The translations under genes were made by a program, and so were the position numbers. A stretch of DNA of 64,000 nt, taken from positions 124,001 through 188,000 of the forward strand of contig JANCYW010000020.1 of assembly GCA_026184775.1 (NCBI GenBank), in the 5' to 3' direction. Under the pieces are notes generated by a model. It made no database searches. It saw only the letters and a list, made by a program, of their open reading frames with translations, and was not told where the DNA came from. Shown piece by piece: positions 53,173 through 62,805 of this stretch (within the stretch, counting starts at the first letter, position 1; each line of letters starts with the position of its first letter). This DNA is from Cyanidium caldarium. Taxonomy: Eukaryota > Rhodophyta > Bangiophyceae > Cyanidiales > Cyanidiaceae.

Positions 53173-55053
53173 ATGCCTGTCGCGGACGCGCAAACAAGCT
53201 TAGCGTTCGCATCAGCCATCGCGGTATCAGGGGGCGGGGCACGAGGGCACTTTTCGCTTCGCCACCGACGTGGTTGCGGACGCGTTCCGCGGCGCGCGAT
53301 CGCTCCGTCGGCCTTCGCCGCCAGACCGTTTCGCCCGCTGGCCGCCACCATGAGCACTTCATCCACTCCCGCAGGCAAATGGAAAGGCCCTGGGGTCAGC
53401 GCTATGGCCGTCGGTGGCAGTTCCCAGAGCCTGAACGGCGTGGCCGATCTCTCGCAGATGGCGGTGCTGGTGCCTGAGCGGCTGGACGCTGACGGCGTCC
53501 AGATCCTGCAGCAGGCGCAGCTACAGGTGGACTGCCGGTACGACCTGAGTGAGGAGGAGTTTCGCGCTGCTCTACCGCAGTATGACGCGCTGATCGTGCG
53601 CTCCGGCACCAAAGTGACCCGCGAGCTGCTCGAGACGGTCAACCCGGCGCGTCTGCGGGTGATCGGGCGCGCCGGCGTCGGTGTGGACAATATCGACCTG
53701 GCGGCGGCATCGGAGCGCGGCATTGTGGTGGTGAATGCGCCCACCGGCAACTGCGTGGCCGCGGCCGAGCACACGGTGGCGTTGTTGTTGGGCATGGCGC
53801 GCAACATCGCCGCGGCGGATGCCGCCTTGAAACGCGGCACCTGGGGTCGCAACCAGTACATGGGCGTGTCGCTGGTGGATAAGACGCTGGGCGTGTGCGG
53901 TTTCGGACGGATTGGGCGTGAGGTGGCGCGTCGGTGCCGGGGCCTCGGCATGAAGCTGGTGGCGTACGATCCGTACTGTCCGGTGGAGGTGGCCAAGGCG
54001 GCCGGAGTGGAGTTGGTGGCGTCGCTGGAGACGCTGTTGCGGGCGGCGGATTTCCTCACGGTGCACCTGCCGCTCACCGATGCCACCCGCGGTATCATCG
54101 ATGGCGCGGCACTGGCGCAGTGCAAACGGGGCGTGCGCGTGCTGAACGTGGCCCGCGGCGGCATCGTGAACGAGGCGGCGCTGCTGGGCGCGCTCGAATC
54201 CGGACAGGTGGCTGCGGCCGCCATGGATGTGTTCGAGCACGAGCCGCCGCACAAGTATCCGGAGTCGGCGTCGGCCAAACTGGTGGCGCACCCGGCGGTG
54301 CTGGCCACGCCGCATCTCGGCGCCAGCACCGTGGAGGCGCAACTGGACGTGGCGCTGGAGGTGAGCGAGGCGGTGGTGACGGCGTTGCGAGGTGATTTCG
54401 CGCCCACCACGGTGAATGCGCCGTCGCTGCCTCCGGAGCTGCTGGCGTCGCTCAAGCCGATGGCGGACCTGGCGCAGGAACTGGGGCAGTTGGCGGCGGC
54501 GCTGGCGGACCGCGTCAACCACGTCACCATCACGTATGCGCTGCGTGATGCCGAGAAACGCAACGCCTCCCGCTTCCTGCGCGCCTCGGTGCTGAAGGGA
54601 ATGCTGCAGGCGTCCTCGGCGGTCGCCATCAACTACGTGAACGCCGACGTGGTGGCGGAGCGGCGCGGCCTCACCTGGACCGAAGTGACCGAATCGTCGC
54701 TGGCCACCGTCGAGTCGGAGCACCTGCGGCTGCAGGTGGACGGACACCTGGTGGAGGGACGGGTCATGTCGGGCGCGCCGCGGGTCACCCGCATAGACAC
54801 GTTCGACATCGACATCGGTCTGAGCGGGCGCGTGCTGGTGTACGAGCAGGTGGACCGGCCGGGCATGATCGGCCTGGTGGGCTCGCTGCTGGGCGATGCA
54901 CACGTGAACATCAGCTTCATGACGCTGGGGCGGGAGGCGCAAGGCGGCCGAGCGCTGGTCGTGCTGGGCGTGGACTCGGAACCGGACCGCGAGGTGTTGG
55001 ATGCCATCGCTGCCAAGATCGGCAGTCGGCCGCGGATGATCGTGTTCAGTTAG
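53173..55053 (+). CDS. D-3-phosphoglycerate dehydrogenase, plastid type
   Basis: A 626-residue type I PGDH, first enzyme of the phosphorylated serine pathway. The substrate and NAD domains show SGTKVTRELLE, GRAGVGVDNIDL, the cofactor loop GFGRIGREVARR, the catalytic Arg in LNVARGGIVNEAAL, and the catalytic His in ATPHLGAST. The intervening ASB domain (about residues 390-530) and a C-terminal ACT domain (VDRPGMIGLVGSLLGDAHVN, FMTLGREAQGG) match the long plant and bacterial form that is regulated by serine. The N-terminal about 85 residues (MPVADAQTSLAFASAIAV onward) are Ala/Ser/Arg-rich with early Phe, a good plastid transit peptide. ATGs at 53095 and 53350 are other possible starts. Confidence 0.9.
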   Translation: MPVADAQTSLAFASAIAVSGGGARGHFSLRHRRGCGRVPRRAIAPSAFAARPFRPLAATMSTSSTPAGKWKGPGVSAMAVGGSSQSLNGVADLSQMAVLVPERLDADGVQILQQAQLQVDCRYDLSEEEFRAALPQYDALIVRSGTKVTRELLETVNPARLRVIGRAGVGVDNIDLAAASERGIVVVNAPTGNCVAAAEHTVALLLGMARNIAAADAALKRGTWGRNQYMGVSLVDKTLGVCGFGRIGREVARRCRGLGMKLVAYDPYCPVEVAKAAGVELVASLETLLRAADFLTVHLPLTDATRGIIDGAALAQCKRGVRVLNVARGGIVNEAALLGALESGQVAAAAMDVFEHEPPHKYPESASAKLVAHPAVLATPHLGASTVEAQLDVALEVSEAVVTALRGDFAPTTVNAPSLPPELLASLKPMADLAQELGQLAAALADRVNHVTITYALRDAEKRNASRFLRASVLKGMLQASSAVAINYVNADVVAERRGLTWTEVTESSLATVESEHLRLQVDGHLVEGRVMSGAPRVTRIDTFDIDIGLSGRVLVYEQVDRPGMIGLVGSLLGDAHVNISFMTLGREAQGGRALVVLGVDSEPDREVLDAIAAKIGSRPRMIVFS

Positions 55054-55203
55054 AGAGCGTGGGAAGAGGGATGTGCGGTAGAGGCAAGGGGCATCTCCAA
55101 TCGTAGCGCAATATGCCCGCAGCCGCCACCTTGTCGACCGTCTCCTCCGGGCTTGTAAACTAGACGCCGGCGCTCCGCACATCGATCTCCGCTCCTCCCT
55201 ATT

Positions 55204-56574
55204 CTACAGCCTTACGTCCACGCGGCTGTATCGCGCACCTAACAGCGTGGCCCGCTCCAGCAACGCTGCAAAGCGGTTCTCAAACTCGCGGCTGGCGGCG
55301 CCGGCCAGCCGGTCCAGTGCCGCGGCGCACGCGGTATCGGCGGCGAGGGACGACTCGAGGGGGGTGAGCGCGTCGCCGTTGCGAGCGCGCTGGCGCAACG
55401 CTTTGAGGTAGGTGTTGCGGAAGCGCTCGCTGCCGAGGGTGAGCGAGCGGGTGGAGGTGTTCACCGCCACCGGGCGACCGCGGTCAGCACGGCCGCTTCC
55501 ATCACCTGAGGAGAGGCCGCGTCGACGCACCTTGCCGTAGGTGACCGCGGCGGCGGTGGGATCAAAGGCATCGTCATCGGCATCTTCGGTGCCCGACCCG
55601 CTGGACGGCTCCGCGGCGGCAGACAGCAGCGTGTCCTGAATGCGGCAGAGTTCGCCCAGGGCGCCCACCACCAACACGCACGCAGTGGCTGCGCTGTCGT
55701 CATCGCTCGCCAGTCCGCTACGCCGCAGCAACGCCCGGATGTCGTGCACCGTCAGCGGGCTGGCGCCGCCGGCATCGCCTGTCGCCCAGGTCAGAAAGCG
55801 CCAATACGGCGCGTACCCGTGCAGCGCCTGCAGCACCGCCTGCCGTTGTTCGGCGCCGGCATCCTCCCGCCCGTTTTGCACTTTCATGCGCGGACCGCCG
55901 GTCACCTCCAGCGCCACCGAACCGCCAAAGGCGATGGTGTCCGCCCAGGAGGTGTCTTGCACGTAGCGTCGGATGGTGCCCAGCGCCTGCAGCGCCTCGG
56001 ATATCCCCTGAGCGCCCTCGGCATCGACGCCATCCGGTGGCGTCGCGGCCGCCGTGCCGCCGTCGGCCGATCGGAGCAGGCCGAGCAGGGAGCGCACCGT
56101 GCCGCTGCTGCCGCCGACGTCGGTGCGCTGGTCGTAGGTGAGCGCGTCGGCCAGCGCCAGCCGCAGCAGATGCTCCAGATGCCACGGGCGCTCCGACAGC
56201 ACGTTGCGCAAGTTTTGCTTCAGGCGATTCAGGGTAGAGACGCGGATCTCCTTGTCGCCGTAGCGGTTGACGTCGAAATCGACAAACGCCGAGGTAGGTG
56301 CGGGCGTGCGCAGGAGCGACCCGATCCCGGTGCCGACCACGAGGTACTGCAACAGTTGTCGGCGAGTATACCGTGGGGTAGAGAGGCAGGCGTGGAGAGC
56401 ATGGAGAGGAGCGCGGTGGAGGCGGGCGCGCCTCAACCAGAATGGAGGAGGCGGCGTGAGCGGAACGAAGCACGCGATGGGGAGCGCGGCGGACGCATGG
56501 GAGGATGCGAATTGCAGGACAACCGAGGGCTCACGATGAGGCCATGCTGTGTTTTGGAATGTTCCCCCACTCAT
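55204..56574 (-). CDS. Thylakoid-lumen ascorbate-peroxidase-like protein (TL29/APX4 type), no catalytic His
   Basis: A 456-residue precursor. A transit peptide is followed by a twin-arginine lumen signal (YTRRQLLQYLVVGTGIGSLL) and a possible cleavage near TSAFVDF. The mature protein keeps the class I haem-peroxidase fold. Its LLRLALADALTYD matches the ascorbate peroxidase LRLAWHDAGTYD box but has Ala in place of the distal His. GGSVALEVTGGPRMKVQNGR matches the APX VAVEVTGGPxxxxxxGRED box. Plant TL29/APX4 likewise lacks catalytic residues, is lumenal, and is associated with PSII. So a structural or assembly role rather than peroxidase activity is likely. The ATG at 56574 gives a plausible leader; the frame extends further upstream. 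Confidence 0.72.
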   Translation of the reverse strand: MSGGTFQNTAWPHREPSVVLQFASSHASAALPIACFVPLTPPPPFWLRRARLHRAPLHALHACLSTPRYTRRQLLQYLVVGTGIGSLLRTPAPTSAFVDFDVNRYGDKEIRVSTLNRLKQNLRNVLSERPWHLEHLLRLALADALTYDQRTDVGGSSGTVRSLLGLLRSADGGTAAATPPDGVDAEGAQGISEALQALGTIRRYVQDTSWADTIAFGGSVALEVTGGPRMKVQNGREDAGAEQRQAVLQALHGYAPYWRFLTWATGDAGGASPLTVHDIRALLRRSGLASDDDSAATACVLVVGALGELCRIQDTLLSAAAEPSSGSGTEDADDDAFDPTAAAVTYGKVRRRGLSSGDGSGRADRGRPVAVNTSTRSLTLGSERFRNTYLKALRQRARNGDALTPLESSLAADTACAAALDRLAGAASREFENRFAALLERATLLGARYSRVDVRL

Positions 56575-56826
56575 CGCCTCTCCCTGTCTCGCCGTGATGC
56601 TTTTCCAATTCCCCTGTCGACCGGCACTGCAATGCGTGCTGCCGTGAAGGGCAACCGGCGCGCGCGGTTGTGGGCGCGGAGCTCCCCGCGCGGTGGCGCG
56701 CGTTTCGCGGAGACCATCTCTCATGTAGACACCCTCACATCCGAGGGTACGCGAGGGGGCGTCTGCTGATGCACCGCATACCACGACGCCGCATCGGGGC
56801 GTCTTACAGAGCGCTCGCGCCTTTAC

Positions 56827-58419
56827 TCACCACTGCATATCCTCATCCACCTCCTCTTCGCCTACCGCTTCGGCGGGCGGCACCGGTTCGAATTCGTAAT
56901 CGCTCGCGGCGTCCTCCTGCATGGTCTGCCCTGCCTCCACTCGATCGTTTGACGGTCGCGCCGGCGGCAACGACAACAGACGATACACCACCCCTTCCTC
57001 CTGCCCCTCTTCTTCTCCCTCTCCCGTATCGCCACTCTCTACGCGCACCGGTTCGGTCTCGTCCAGTTCAAACTCGCGCGTCCACTCTCCCACCACCGCC
57101 GCGCCGAGTTGCACTCGTTCCGGCAATCCGATACGCCGCGGCAACGTGTAATACGGGATGGTGCCGTCGGCCCAATCACTCACCAACAGCCGCGCCGCCG
57201 CCTCCACGTCCAGCACGCCGCCTTTGCGCAACTTGCCGCGACGCTTGGCCAACAGACTCAGGAACAGTCGGGTCAGAGCGGGTGCACGCTCGTCGGCCTC
57301 CTCCACATCGGCCAACGTGCAGGCCGGCAGCTGATACCGCAGCGACAAGGCGCCGTCGGCATTGTAGCCACATCGCCGCAGCACCAACTCCGCTGCCAGG
57401 ACAGGATCCTCCAAGCGATCCACCGGAATGGCATTGCGCAGCGCCAGCAGCGCCGCTTGTCGCGACGCTCCGACCGCACTCTCCGTCGCCTCACCGGGTA
57501 CCACCTCCAACTGTTCGGCGAACGGGTTCAGGATCACCCCGGGCGAGTCCAACAACCGCACCTGACGATCCAGTTTCACCTCCTGGATCGATTGGGTAAC
57601 TCCGGGCACGGCGCCGGTGCGCGCCACCTGTTTCCCGCGCATCAGCGCATTCACCAGCGTTGATTTGCCCACGTTGGGTGCGCCCACCACACCCACCACT
57701 ACGGCGGCACCACCGCGGGCGCGCGCGTACGCTTTGAGCGCCGCCAACAACGGGTCGGTGCGCAGCCGTCGGGCGGAATGGTTCGATGCCGAGGCACGGA
57801 AGCGATGCGTGTCGTCGTGATATCCACTGCCCAGTGCAATGGTCGGCAGCTCGGCGCTCAACCGGCGCCGCCAGGCCTGTACCGCATGCCGCGGCACCAG
57901 ATCGCACTTGCTCAACACCAACAGCAGCCGCTTGCCGCCCGCCGCCGACGCGCCCGCCGCCAGCACCTGTCGCTCCAGCGCCGCACACCGACACTCCAGC
58001 GGGTTGCGCGCATCCAAGACCTGAACAACAACGTCCGACGTGGTGATGATATGGTGCAGCTGACTCGCAAACGCCCGTCGACTGTGCTGCGCCAGTTGCA
58101 GCGTGCGATCGGCACCTCGAGTGCCTACGCCCTCATCTCGTTCCTCCTGGTCCTTCCCTCCCCGCTGCACACTCGACTCCAGCGCCATCCTCCTAGCGGC
58201 CCGCTCCAGCATCTGCCGCTTGTACGGCCACAAGTGCGGCACCCCGGGGTCTTTGCGGCGGCGGTGTCCCGGCGGCGGCGGCGGCAGCGGCGATGCACCG
58301 GCCCCACGTCGCTGCCGTCGCATCAACTTGCGCACCTGACGGTGGTGCTCTGCCACCTTACGCTTCACTTTATACTTGTGTTTCAGCGTCTCCCGCTTGG
58401 AGTGCACGTGTTTGCTCAT
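56827..58419 (-). CDS. Nucleolar circularly permuted GTPase of the GNL3/Nug1 family
   Basis: A 530-residue nucleostemin/GNL3L/Nug1-type GTPase needed for 60S subunit assembly and export. The basic N-terminus (MSKHVHSKRETLKHKYKVKR) is the GN3L/Grn1 domain. The permuted G motifs come in order G4 LSKCDLVP (about residue 170), G5-like, then G1 GAPNVGKSTLVNALM, G2/G3 TQSIQEVKLDRQVRLLDSPGV. This arrangement defines the YlqF/Nug family. After it follows the family C-terminal domain and an acidic tail. An insertion at about 185-225 has Ser/His/Arg-rich sequence. The ATG at 58419 gives the family N-terminus exactly; the upstream extension is Ser/Arg-rich and rejected. It diverges from the IFRD-like gene. 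Confidence 0.9.
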   Translation of the reverse strand: MSKHVHSKRETLKHKYKVKRKVAEHHRQVRKLMRRQRRGAGASPLPPPPPGHRRRKDPGVPHLWPYKRQMLERAARRMALESSVQRGGKDQEERDEGVGTRGADRTLQLAQHSRRAFASQLHHIITTSDVVVQVLDARNPLECRCAALERQVLAAGASAAGGKRLLLVLSKCDLVPRHAVQAWRRRLSAELPTIALGSGYHDDTHRFRASASNHSARRLRTDPLLAALKAYARARGGAAVVVGVVGAPNVGKSTLVNALMRGKQVARTGAVPGVTQSIQEVKLDRQVRLLDSPGVILNPFAEQLEVVPGEATESAVGASRQAALLALRNAIPVDRLEDPVLAAELVLRRCGYNADGALSLRYQLPACTLADVEEADERAPALTRLFLSLLAKRRGKLRKGGVLDVEAAARLLVSDWADGTIPYYTLPRRIGLPERVQLGAAVVGEWTREFELDETEPVRVESGDTGEGEEEGQEEGVVYRLLSLPPARPSNDRVEAGQTMQEDAASDYEFEPVPPAEAVGEEEVDEDMQW

Positions 58420-58657
58420 GACGGCCGAGAGAGACAGAGATAGGAAGAGGTGATGCGATGAGCGGAGAGTGCACTGCAGACCAGCGTCGCCAAGGAAGAG
58501 CGACGCCGCCGTGCTCGTCGAGAACGGCCGTTTGGCTGCGCGACGCTCTTCCCCACTCGGCCGCTCCTCGGTTCGCCCTCTGCCTCCCATTTTATGGGTC
58601 GCCACCCCGCCGCCATCGTCTTTCACCCGCAACCGACTCCGATCATTCCCCACGCAC

Positions 58658-60298
58658 ATGGCGCGAAAGCGACGCGGACGGGTCAAGGAGGACGGCAAGA
58701 CGGTGCGCGACTCGGACGCCGGGGAGACGCCGCGCTCCGACAGCGGCAGCGGCTCCTGGAACGCGTCGTGGCGTAGTGGCGGTGGTGGGGGATCGGCGCG
58801 CCGTTCGGGCGGCGTGCTGGCTGGCGTCGGTAGTGACCGTGCTTCCGGTGGGCGCGATCGACCGGCCTGGGCGGCGGTCGACGACGGCGACGACCGTTTG
58901 CGAAACCTCTCTGACAAGCACATCTGGAACGACTGTCTCGAGTCGTTGCGGGATCGGCGACGGTGGTTGCGCGAGTGGGCGCTGCAGCGCGCCGTGCGCC
59001 TGTCGGAATCCGGATACCGCGCCGATCTGTGGGACGCCACCGACGCCTATTGGGTGTTCGAGGCGGTGCGGCGGGTGGTGTTGCGCCGAGGCACCGCGGC
59101 GGAGATGCAGCTGGCCGCACGGTTGGTGAGCATCGGTGCGCTGACCGTGGCCGGCGTCGAGGGTCCCGACGCGGTGGCGTCGCTGCTGCGCGACACCGGC
59201 CTGCACGAGGCGTTGTTGGCGCAGTTGCGGGGTCGGGTGGTCGAGGAGCCCTGCATTGCCGCCGACGACCGCCTGGTGGAGGCGTTGAGCTTGTCGGCGT
59301 TTGCCGCCAACGCACACAATGCCGACGCACTGGAGTCGGTCATGGTTGCCTTGGCGGATATGATGCGGGCGTCGCGGACGAGCGCCAGCGCAACAGGCTC
59401 GTCGTCGGGAGCATTCGACCGCGTCCGATTGGAGGGCGTCATCCGCGGATGGGCGCTGCTGGCGAGCGTGTTATCGCCGCCGGAGGCGCTATGGCGACAT
59501 GTGACCGAAATGCGAGTGCAAGAGACGCTGCGCGACTGGGCCACTGAGCCGCATCGCGGCGACGCGGCCCACGCCGAGTTGCAACGCGCCGCCGTGGAGG
59601 CGGTCGCGCTGATTATGGAACGGTGCAATCTGTCGTCGCCACCCACCCCCAAGGACGGTGATGTCGACATCGGGGCGTCGCCCGCGCTGTCCACCCCGAT
59701 CGGCAGCGATACCGATGACGATGACACGGGCCGTGAGCGCGACGGCATTCGGGCATCCCCCGCCCGGCCACCGCGTCATCCCGCGCGAGCCACGGCGGCA
59801 GCAGCCGACGACGACAACGCCGTCGCCCGACTCGGTTCCACTCTGCAAGACGTGGTATCGGTGACGCAAGCGCGTCGACATCGCCTCGGACGACGGCATC
59901 GCAGCGCCGTGCGCCATCTGGAACGTTCTGCCTCCGGCAACCTCCTGGCCGACCGCGTCATCGTGTCCGACGGACGCGAGCAGGTTTGTGCCACGTCGTA
60001 CGCGGCCCGACGGCAATTGGACGCGGCGCGACGGGTGCTCGGCGGCGGTCTGACGGCACACCTGCAACACAACGCCTTCCTGCGGGAATTCCTCCACCTC
60101 CTCCCACATGCACCACCGCTTCCCGCCCTCGATGATCGTTCCGCATCGCCGTCTCTATCGGATTACAGCGCCGGCCGATCGGTCATCGACACCGCTCGCG
60201 AACGATCAGCGCCGCGTCAGCACAAACGCGAACGACAACGGGCGCGCCGCCTCAAACACATCCGGCTTCAAGCCCACAACGGGGATGAAGTTGCATAG
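58658..60298 (+). CDS. IFRD (interferon-related developmental regulator) family-like protein
   Basis: A 546-residue helical-repeat protein. The basic N-terminus MARKRRGRVKEDGK and a Gly/Ser-rich segment precede ARM-like helices (residues about 85-330). The start LRNLSDKHIWNDCLESLRDR followed by REWALQRAVRLSESGYRADL matches the IFRD repeat pattern in which a helix with LxxxLxDRRxxxRExAL opens the domain. The later part (VATSYAARRQLDAARRVLGG, then FLREFL) recalls the C-terminal IFRD segment. Animal and plant members regulate transcription or, in plants, ribosome function. The assignment rests on pattern memory and is moderate. The acidic and Ser-rich linker (about 330-430) is likely disordered. 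It is convergent with the PNUTS-like gene at 28 bases. Confidence 0.55.
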   Translation: MARKRRGRVKEDGKTVRDSDAGETPRSDSGSGSWNASWRSGGGGGSARRSGGVLAGVGSDRASGGRDRPAWAAVDDGDDRLRNLSDKHIWNDCLESLRDRRRWLREWALQRAVRLSESGYRADLWDATDAYWVFEAVRRVVLRRGTAAEMQLAARLVSIGALTVAGVEGPDAVASLLRDTGLHEALLAQLRGRVVEEPCIAADDRLVEALSLSAFAANAHNADALESVMVALADMMRASRTSASATGSSSGAFDRVRLEGVIRGWALLASVLSPPEALWRHVTEMRVQETLRDWATEPHRGDAAHAELQRAAVEAVALIMERCNLSSPPTPKDGDVDIGASPALSTPIGSDTDDDDTGRERDGIRASPARPPRHPARATAAAADDDNAVARLGSTLQDVVSVTQARRHRLGRRHRSAVRHLERSASGNLLADRVIVSDGREQVCATSYAARRQLDAARRVLGGGLTAHLQHNAFLREFLHLLPHAPPLPALDDRSASPSLSDYSAGRSVIDTARERSAPRQHKRERQRARRLKHIRLQAHNGDEVA

Positions 60299-60326
60299 GA
60301 AACTGTATAGAGTAAACCCCCCTTCG

Positions 60327-62423
60327 TCAGGCGTTGCGCGGGTGCACGAACCAACACTTGTCCCCGTATCGGCACTTGCCCTGTAGCGCGTACTTGCATA
60401 CTTTGCGTGGTCGCGCGCCGGTGGATGTTCCGGTCGGTGGAGCGACGCGACGCTGGTCCGGCGGTATGACCGCCGCCGTCGTCGTCGCGTCTGGCGGCGC
60501 CGGCGGATACCCGGTGGCATTCGCCGCGGCCGAACCGCCATCGGCATGCCCTAGACCGACGGTTGTCGCCGTCGGCAGTGGTGCATTCCCCAGCGGTGGC
60601 GCGATCGTCGGCGTCATCTCCACCGATTGTTGTTGTTGTTGTTGTTGTTGCTCGGCGACATACCGAGTTACGATCCCATACATCCGATCATTGGACAGCA
60701 ATCGCATCTGCTCTTCGGGGTCGGTCGTGGCCAAAAAGCGCTGCAGCAACTCTTCATCCGACCGCACCGATGCTGGTTGCGATGCGGGCGCCGCCAGCGT
60801 GGGTGCGGCGATGGTGGCGGCCGCTTTGGCGTTGGGCAGCACCGGCTCGGTGGCGCGGCGATTCTCCGGGATGACCAGAAAGTGGCCGAAACGAGAACGG
60901 CCGGCGGCCTGTTCGTCTACGGCACTCTCGATCGGTGCCTCGGCGGGTGATTCCGTGGCCGAGCACGGGCCGTCATCGGTCGTCGGGTTGCTAATGGACG
61001 ATGACGACGACTGCAACGACGGCAGGAGACCGGCTCGTTCCAGCGCCTCCAGGCGGCGCGCCTCACTGCTGCCGGAAGCTGCAGTTGCCGCCGTGTGGTG
61101 CGCGCCAGTTTTCTTTCCCACAACCGGCGTTGCTGCTTCGGTCGCTTCCTCTGCCGCATGCCTCGGCAGCGACACGCAGCCAAAGACATGAGGTGGTGTG
61201 TAATACGGTGCTTCTTCGTGCATTTCGTCCAACGCCTTGCGACGACGCTGGCGCATGCGTTGCATGAGTCGGCCCTCTTCGGCCACCTCGGAGAAGGCGC
61301 CGGCACCGTCTCCCGCCGACCACTCATCCGCTGCCTTGACGGCAGCATCGCTGGCGAATCGGTGGTGTTGGTCGCCCTTGTGCTCGTCACCATCGCCGTC
61401 GTTGTCGTCGCCGCCGCCGTCGTCGTCGTCGTCGTCATGAAAGTGGATGTTGATGGGTGCATGGGTGCGTTCGCCCGGCACCCACTCAATGTAATGCACG
61501 GTGGCGAGACGGTCGACGGGGGCGAACGTCACCCGCTTGCGCCGATCAACGTGCAGAGCGGTCTTTGCAGAGGACGCGGGCGCCATCGGGGCGGTTGCCA
61601 AAGCGGTCCGAGGTGGCGCAGTCGCCTTGTTGTTCTTGGCCTTCGATTCTCGGGCAGCATGCGCGGTCGGCTCCGGTCCGCTCGCTGACGGTCGTTTGCA
61701 CGGTATGGGCGCCTCCGATTCGTCTGCAATTACATCGCATCGGGTCGGTAACGCGTGCGGCGGCGCCGGATCGGTGCTACAGAGATCCGCCGTCGCCGCC
61801 ATCGCCATCGCCGATGACTCCTCCACGTCCTCTCTCGTTTCGGGGCGCGGACGTTTGCTGGTCGGTTCGCTGGACACCAACTTATCGGTATGGGCGGGTG
61901 GCACCTCCGCCGTGGCGGTGGTGTCGAGATGGCCGTTCGGGGCGGATGCCTCCCTCCGCGCCGCCGTGTGTTTGCCAGCAATACGCTCCATCGCGGACAC
62001 CAAACCGGCAGCCTCTTGCTGGATGCTCTGCTCCCCTGACCATTCCAGCATCGTCTTGCTCTTCTTCAACAGTTTGAGCGCCTTGACGAGCGCCTTGCTC
62101 TCGTCGGCGCACTCCACAATGTCCTCGCGACGCATGTGCTGCACGAGTTGCTGAACCGCCCGCACCGCGTTGAGAAGCAGGGATGGGTGCGGAGGCGTGT
62201 CATTCAGGGCGTCAGCGATGCACTGCGCCAGCATGGACCGCACGCGAGTGTCCCGCATCCATCGTCGGCACTCGGACGGGCCGCCGAGGCGGGAACGCAG
62301 CGTGTCGATGGCGGTCGTGCGTTCCCCGGGATCGCGCGTCGCCCGCAGCGCGTCCAGAAGTGATTCTCGACGATCCTCGTCAGGGCCGCGTTGCAGCTGT
62401 TCGCTTCGTCCGGCGACTGACAT
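60327..62423 (-). CDS. PNUTS (PPP1R10)-like PP1 regulatory protein with a CCCH finger
   Basis: A 698-residue, mostly disordered protein. The N-terminal about 140 residues are helical (LLDALRATRDPGERTTAIDT, LNAVRAVQQLVQHM, ALKLLKKSKTMLEW), fitting a TFIIS N-terminal-type domain. Near residue 300 lies KRVTFAPVDRLATVHYIEWV, an RVxF protein-phosphatase-1 docking site followed by a strand like the PNUTS LREYFYFELDE region. A single C-terminal CCCH zinc finger is CKYALQGKCRYGDKCWFVH. This order (TFIIS-N, RVxF, CCCH) matches PNUTS, which targets PP1 to RNA polymerase II during termination. A polyglutamine run is coded at 60627-60651. An in-frame ATG at 62468 would add 15 residues. Confidence 0.55.
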   Translation of the reverse strand: MSVAGRSEQLQRGPDEDRRESLLDALRATRDPGERTTAIDTLRSRLGGPSECRRWMRDTRVRSMLAQCIADALNDTPPHPSLLLNAVRAVQQLVQHMRREDIVECADESKALVKALKLLKKSKTMLEWSGEQSIQQEAAGLVSAMERIAGKHTAARREASAPNGHLDTTATAEVPPAHTDKLVSSEPTSKRPRPETREDVEESSAMAMAATADLCSTDPAPPHALPTRCDVIADESEAPIPCKRPSASGPEPTAHAARESKAKNNKATAPPRTALATAPMAPASSAKTALHVDRRKRVTFAPVDRLATVHYIEWVPGERTHAPINIHFHDDDDDDGGGDDNDGDGDEHKGDQHHRFASDAAVKAADEWSAGDGAGAFSEVAEEGRLMQRMRQRRRKALDEMHEEAPYYTPPHVFGCVSLPRHAAEEATEAATPVVGKKTGAHHTAATAASGSSEARRLEALERAGLLPSLQSSSSSISNPTTDDGPCSATESPAEAPIESAVDEQAAGRSRFGHFLVIPENRRATEPVLPNAKAAATIAAPTLAAPASQPASVRSDEELLQRFLATTDPEEQMRLLSNDRMYGIVTRYVAEQQQQQQQQSVEMTPTIAPPLGNAPLPTATTVGLGHADGGSAAANATGYPPAPPDATTTAAVIPPDQRRVAPPTGTSTGARPRKVCKYALQGKCRYGDKCWFVHPRNA

Positions 62424-62805
62424 GCCTTTCTGGCGCGAAGAGGAGAGCGTGCGCACCCGCGCACACATGAAACGGCCGCGACCACGCGACCCAGCCCCGT
62501 AGGGTGTAGTGTCCGCCGCTCCGTTGCTGCTCTGTCCCTTCGGTTTCCAGTCGATGACCCGTCCGCGGCCGTAAGGTGTCGGGCTAGACCGGGCGCGTCC
62601 ACCATTCCATCCTGCGGGCAGGAGGTCACGGTGGGCAGACGGGTTCTGGCGGCTACGACGGAGAACGCCGCACGACGCAGCGGAGGCACCCGAGCGTCAC
62701 GTGACAAAACTGGGAAGGCAACCGCACCTGAGCCGACAACCACCAAGTCGGGAACCGGATGCACACACCGCACGACGACAACCTGTGCATTGGGTTTATG
62801 ACCGC
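62424..62805. other. Intergenic stretch between two minus-strand genes
   Basis: About 380 bases holding the 3' end of the helicase gene and the promoter of the PNUTS-like gene. Some frames are open but Arg/His-rich and not family-like. I see no RNA gene. Confidence 0.35.

Noticed and set aside
53572-55182. A 536-codon open frame antisense to phosphoglycerate dehydrogenase
   Set aside because: Arg/His/Gln-rich shadow of a strongly conserved gene.
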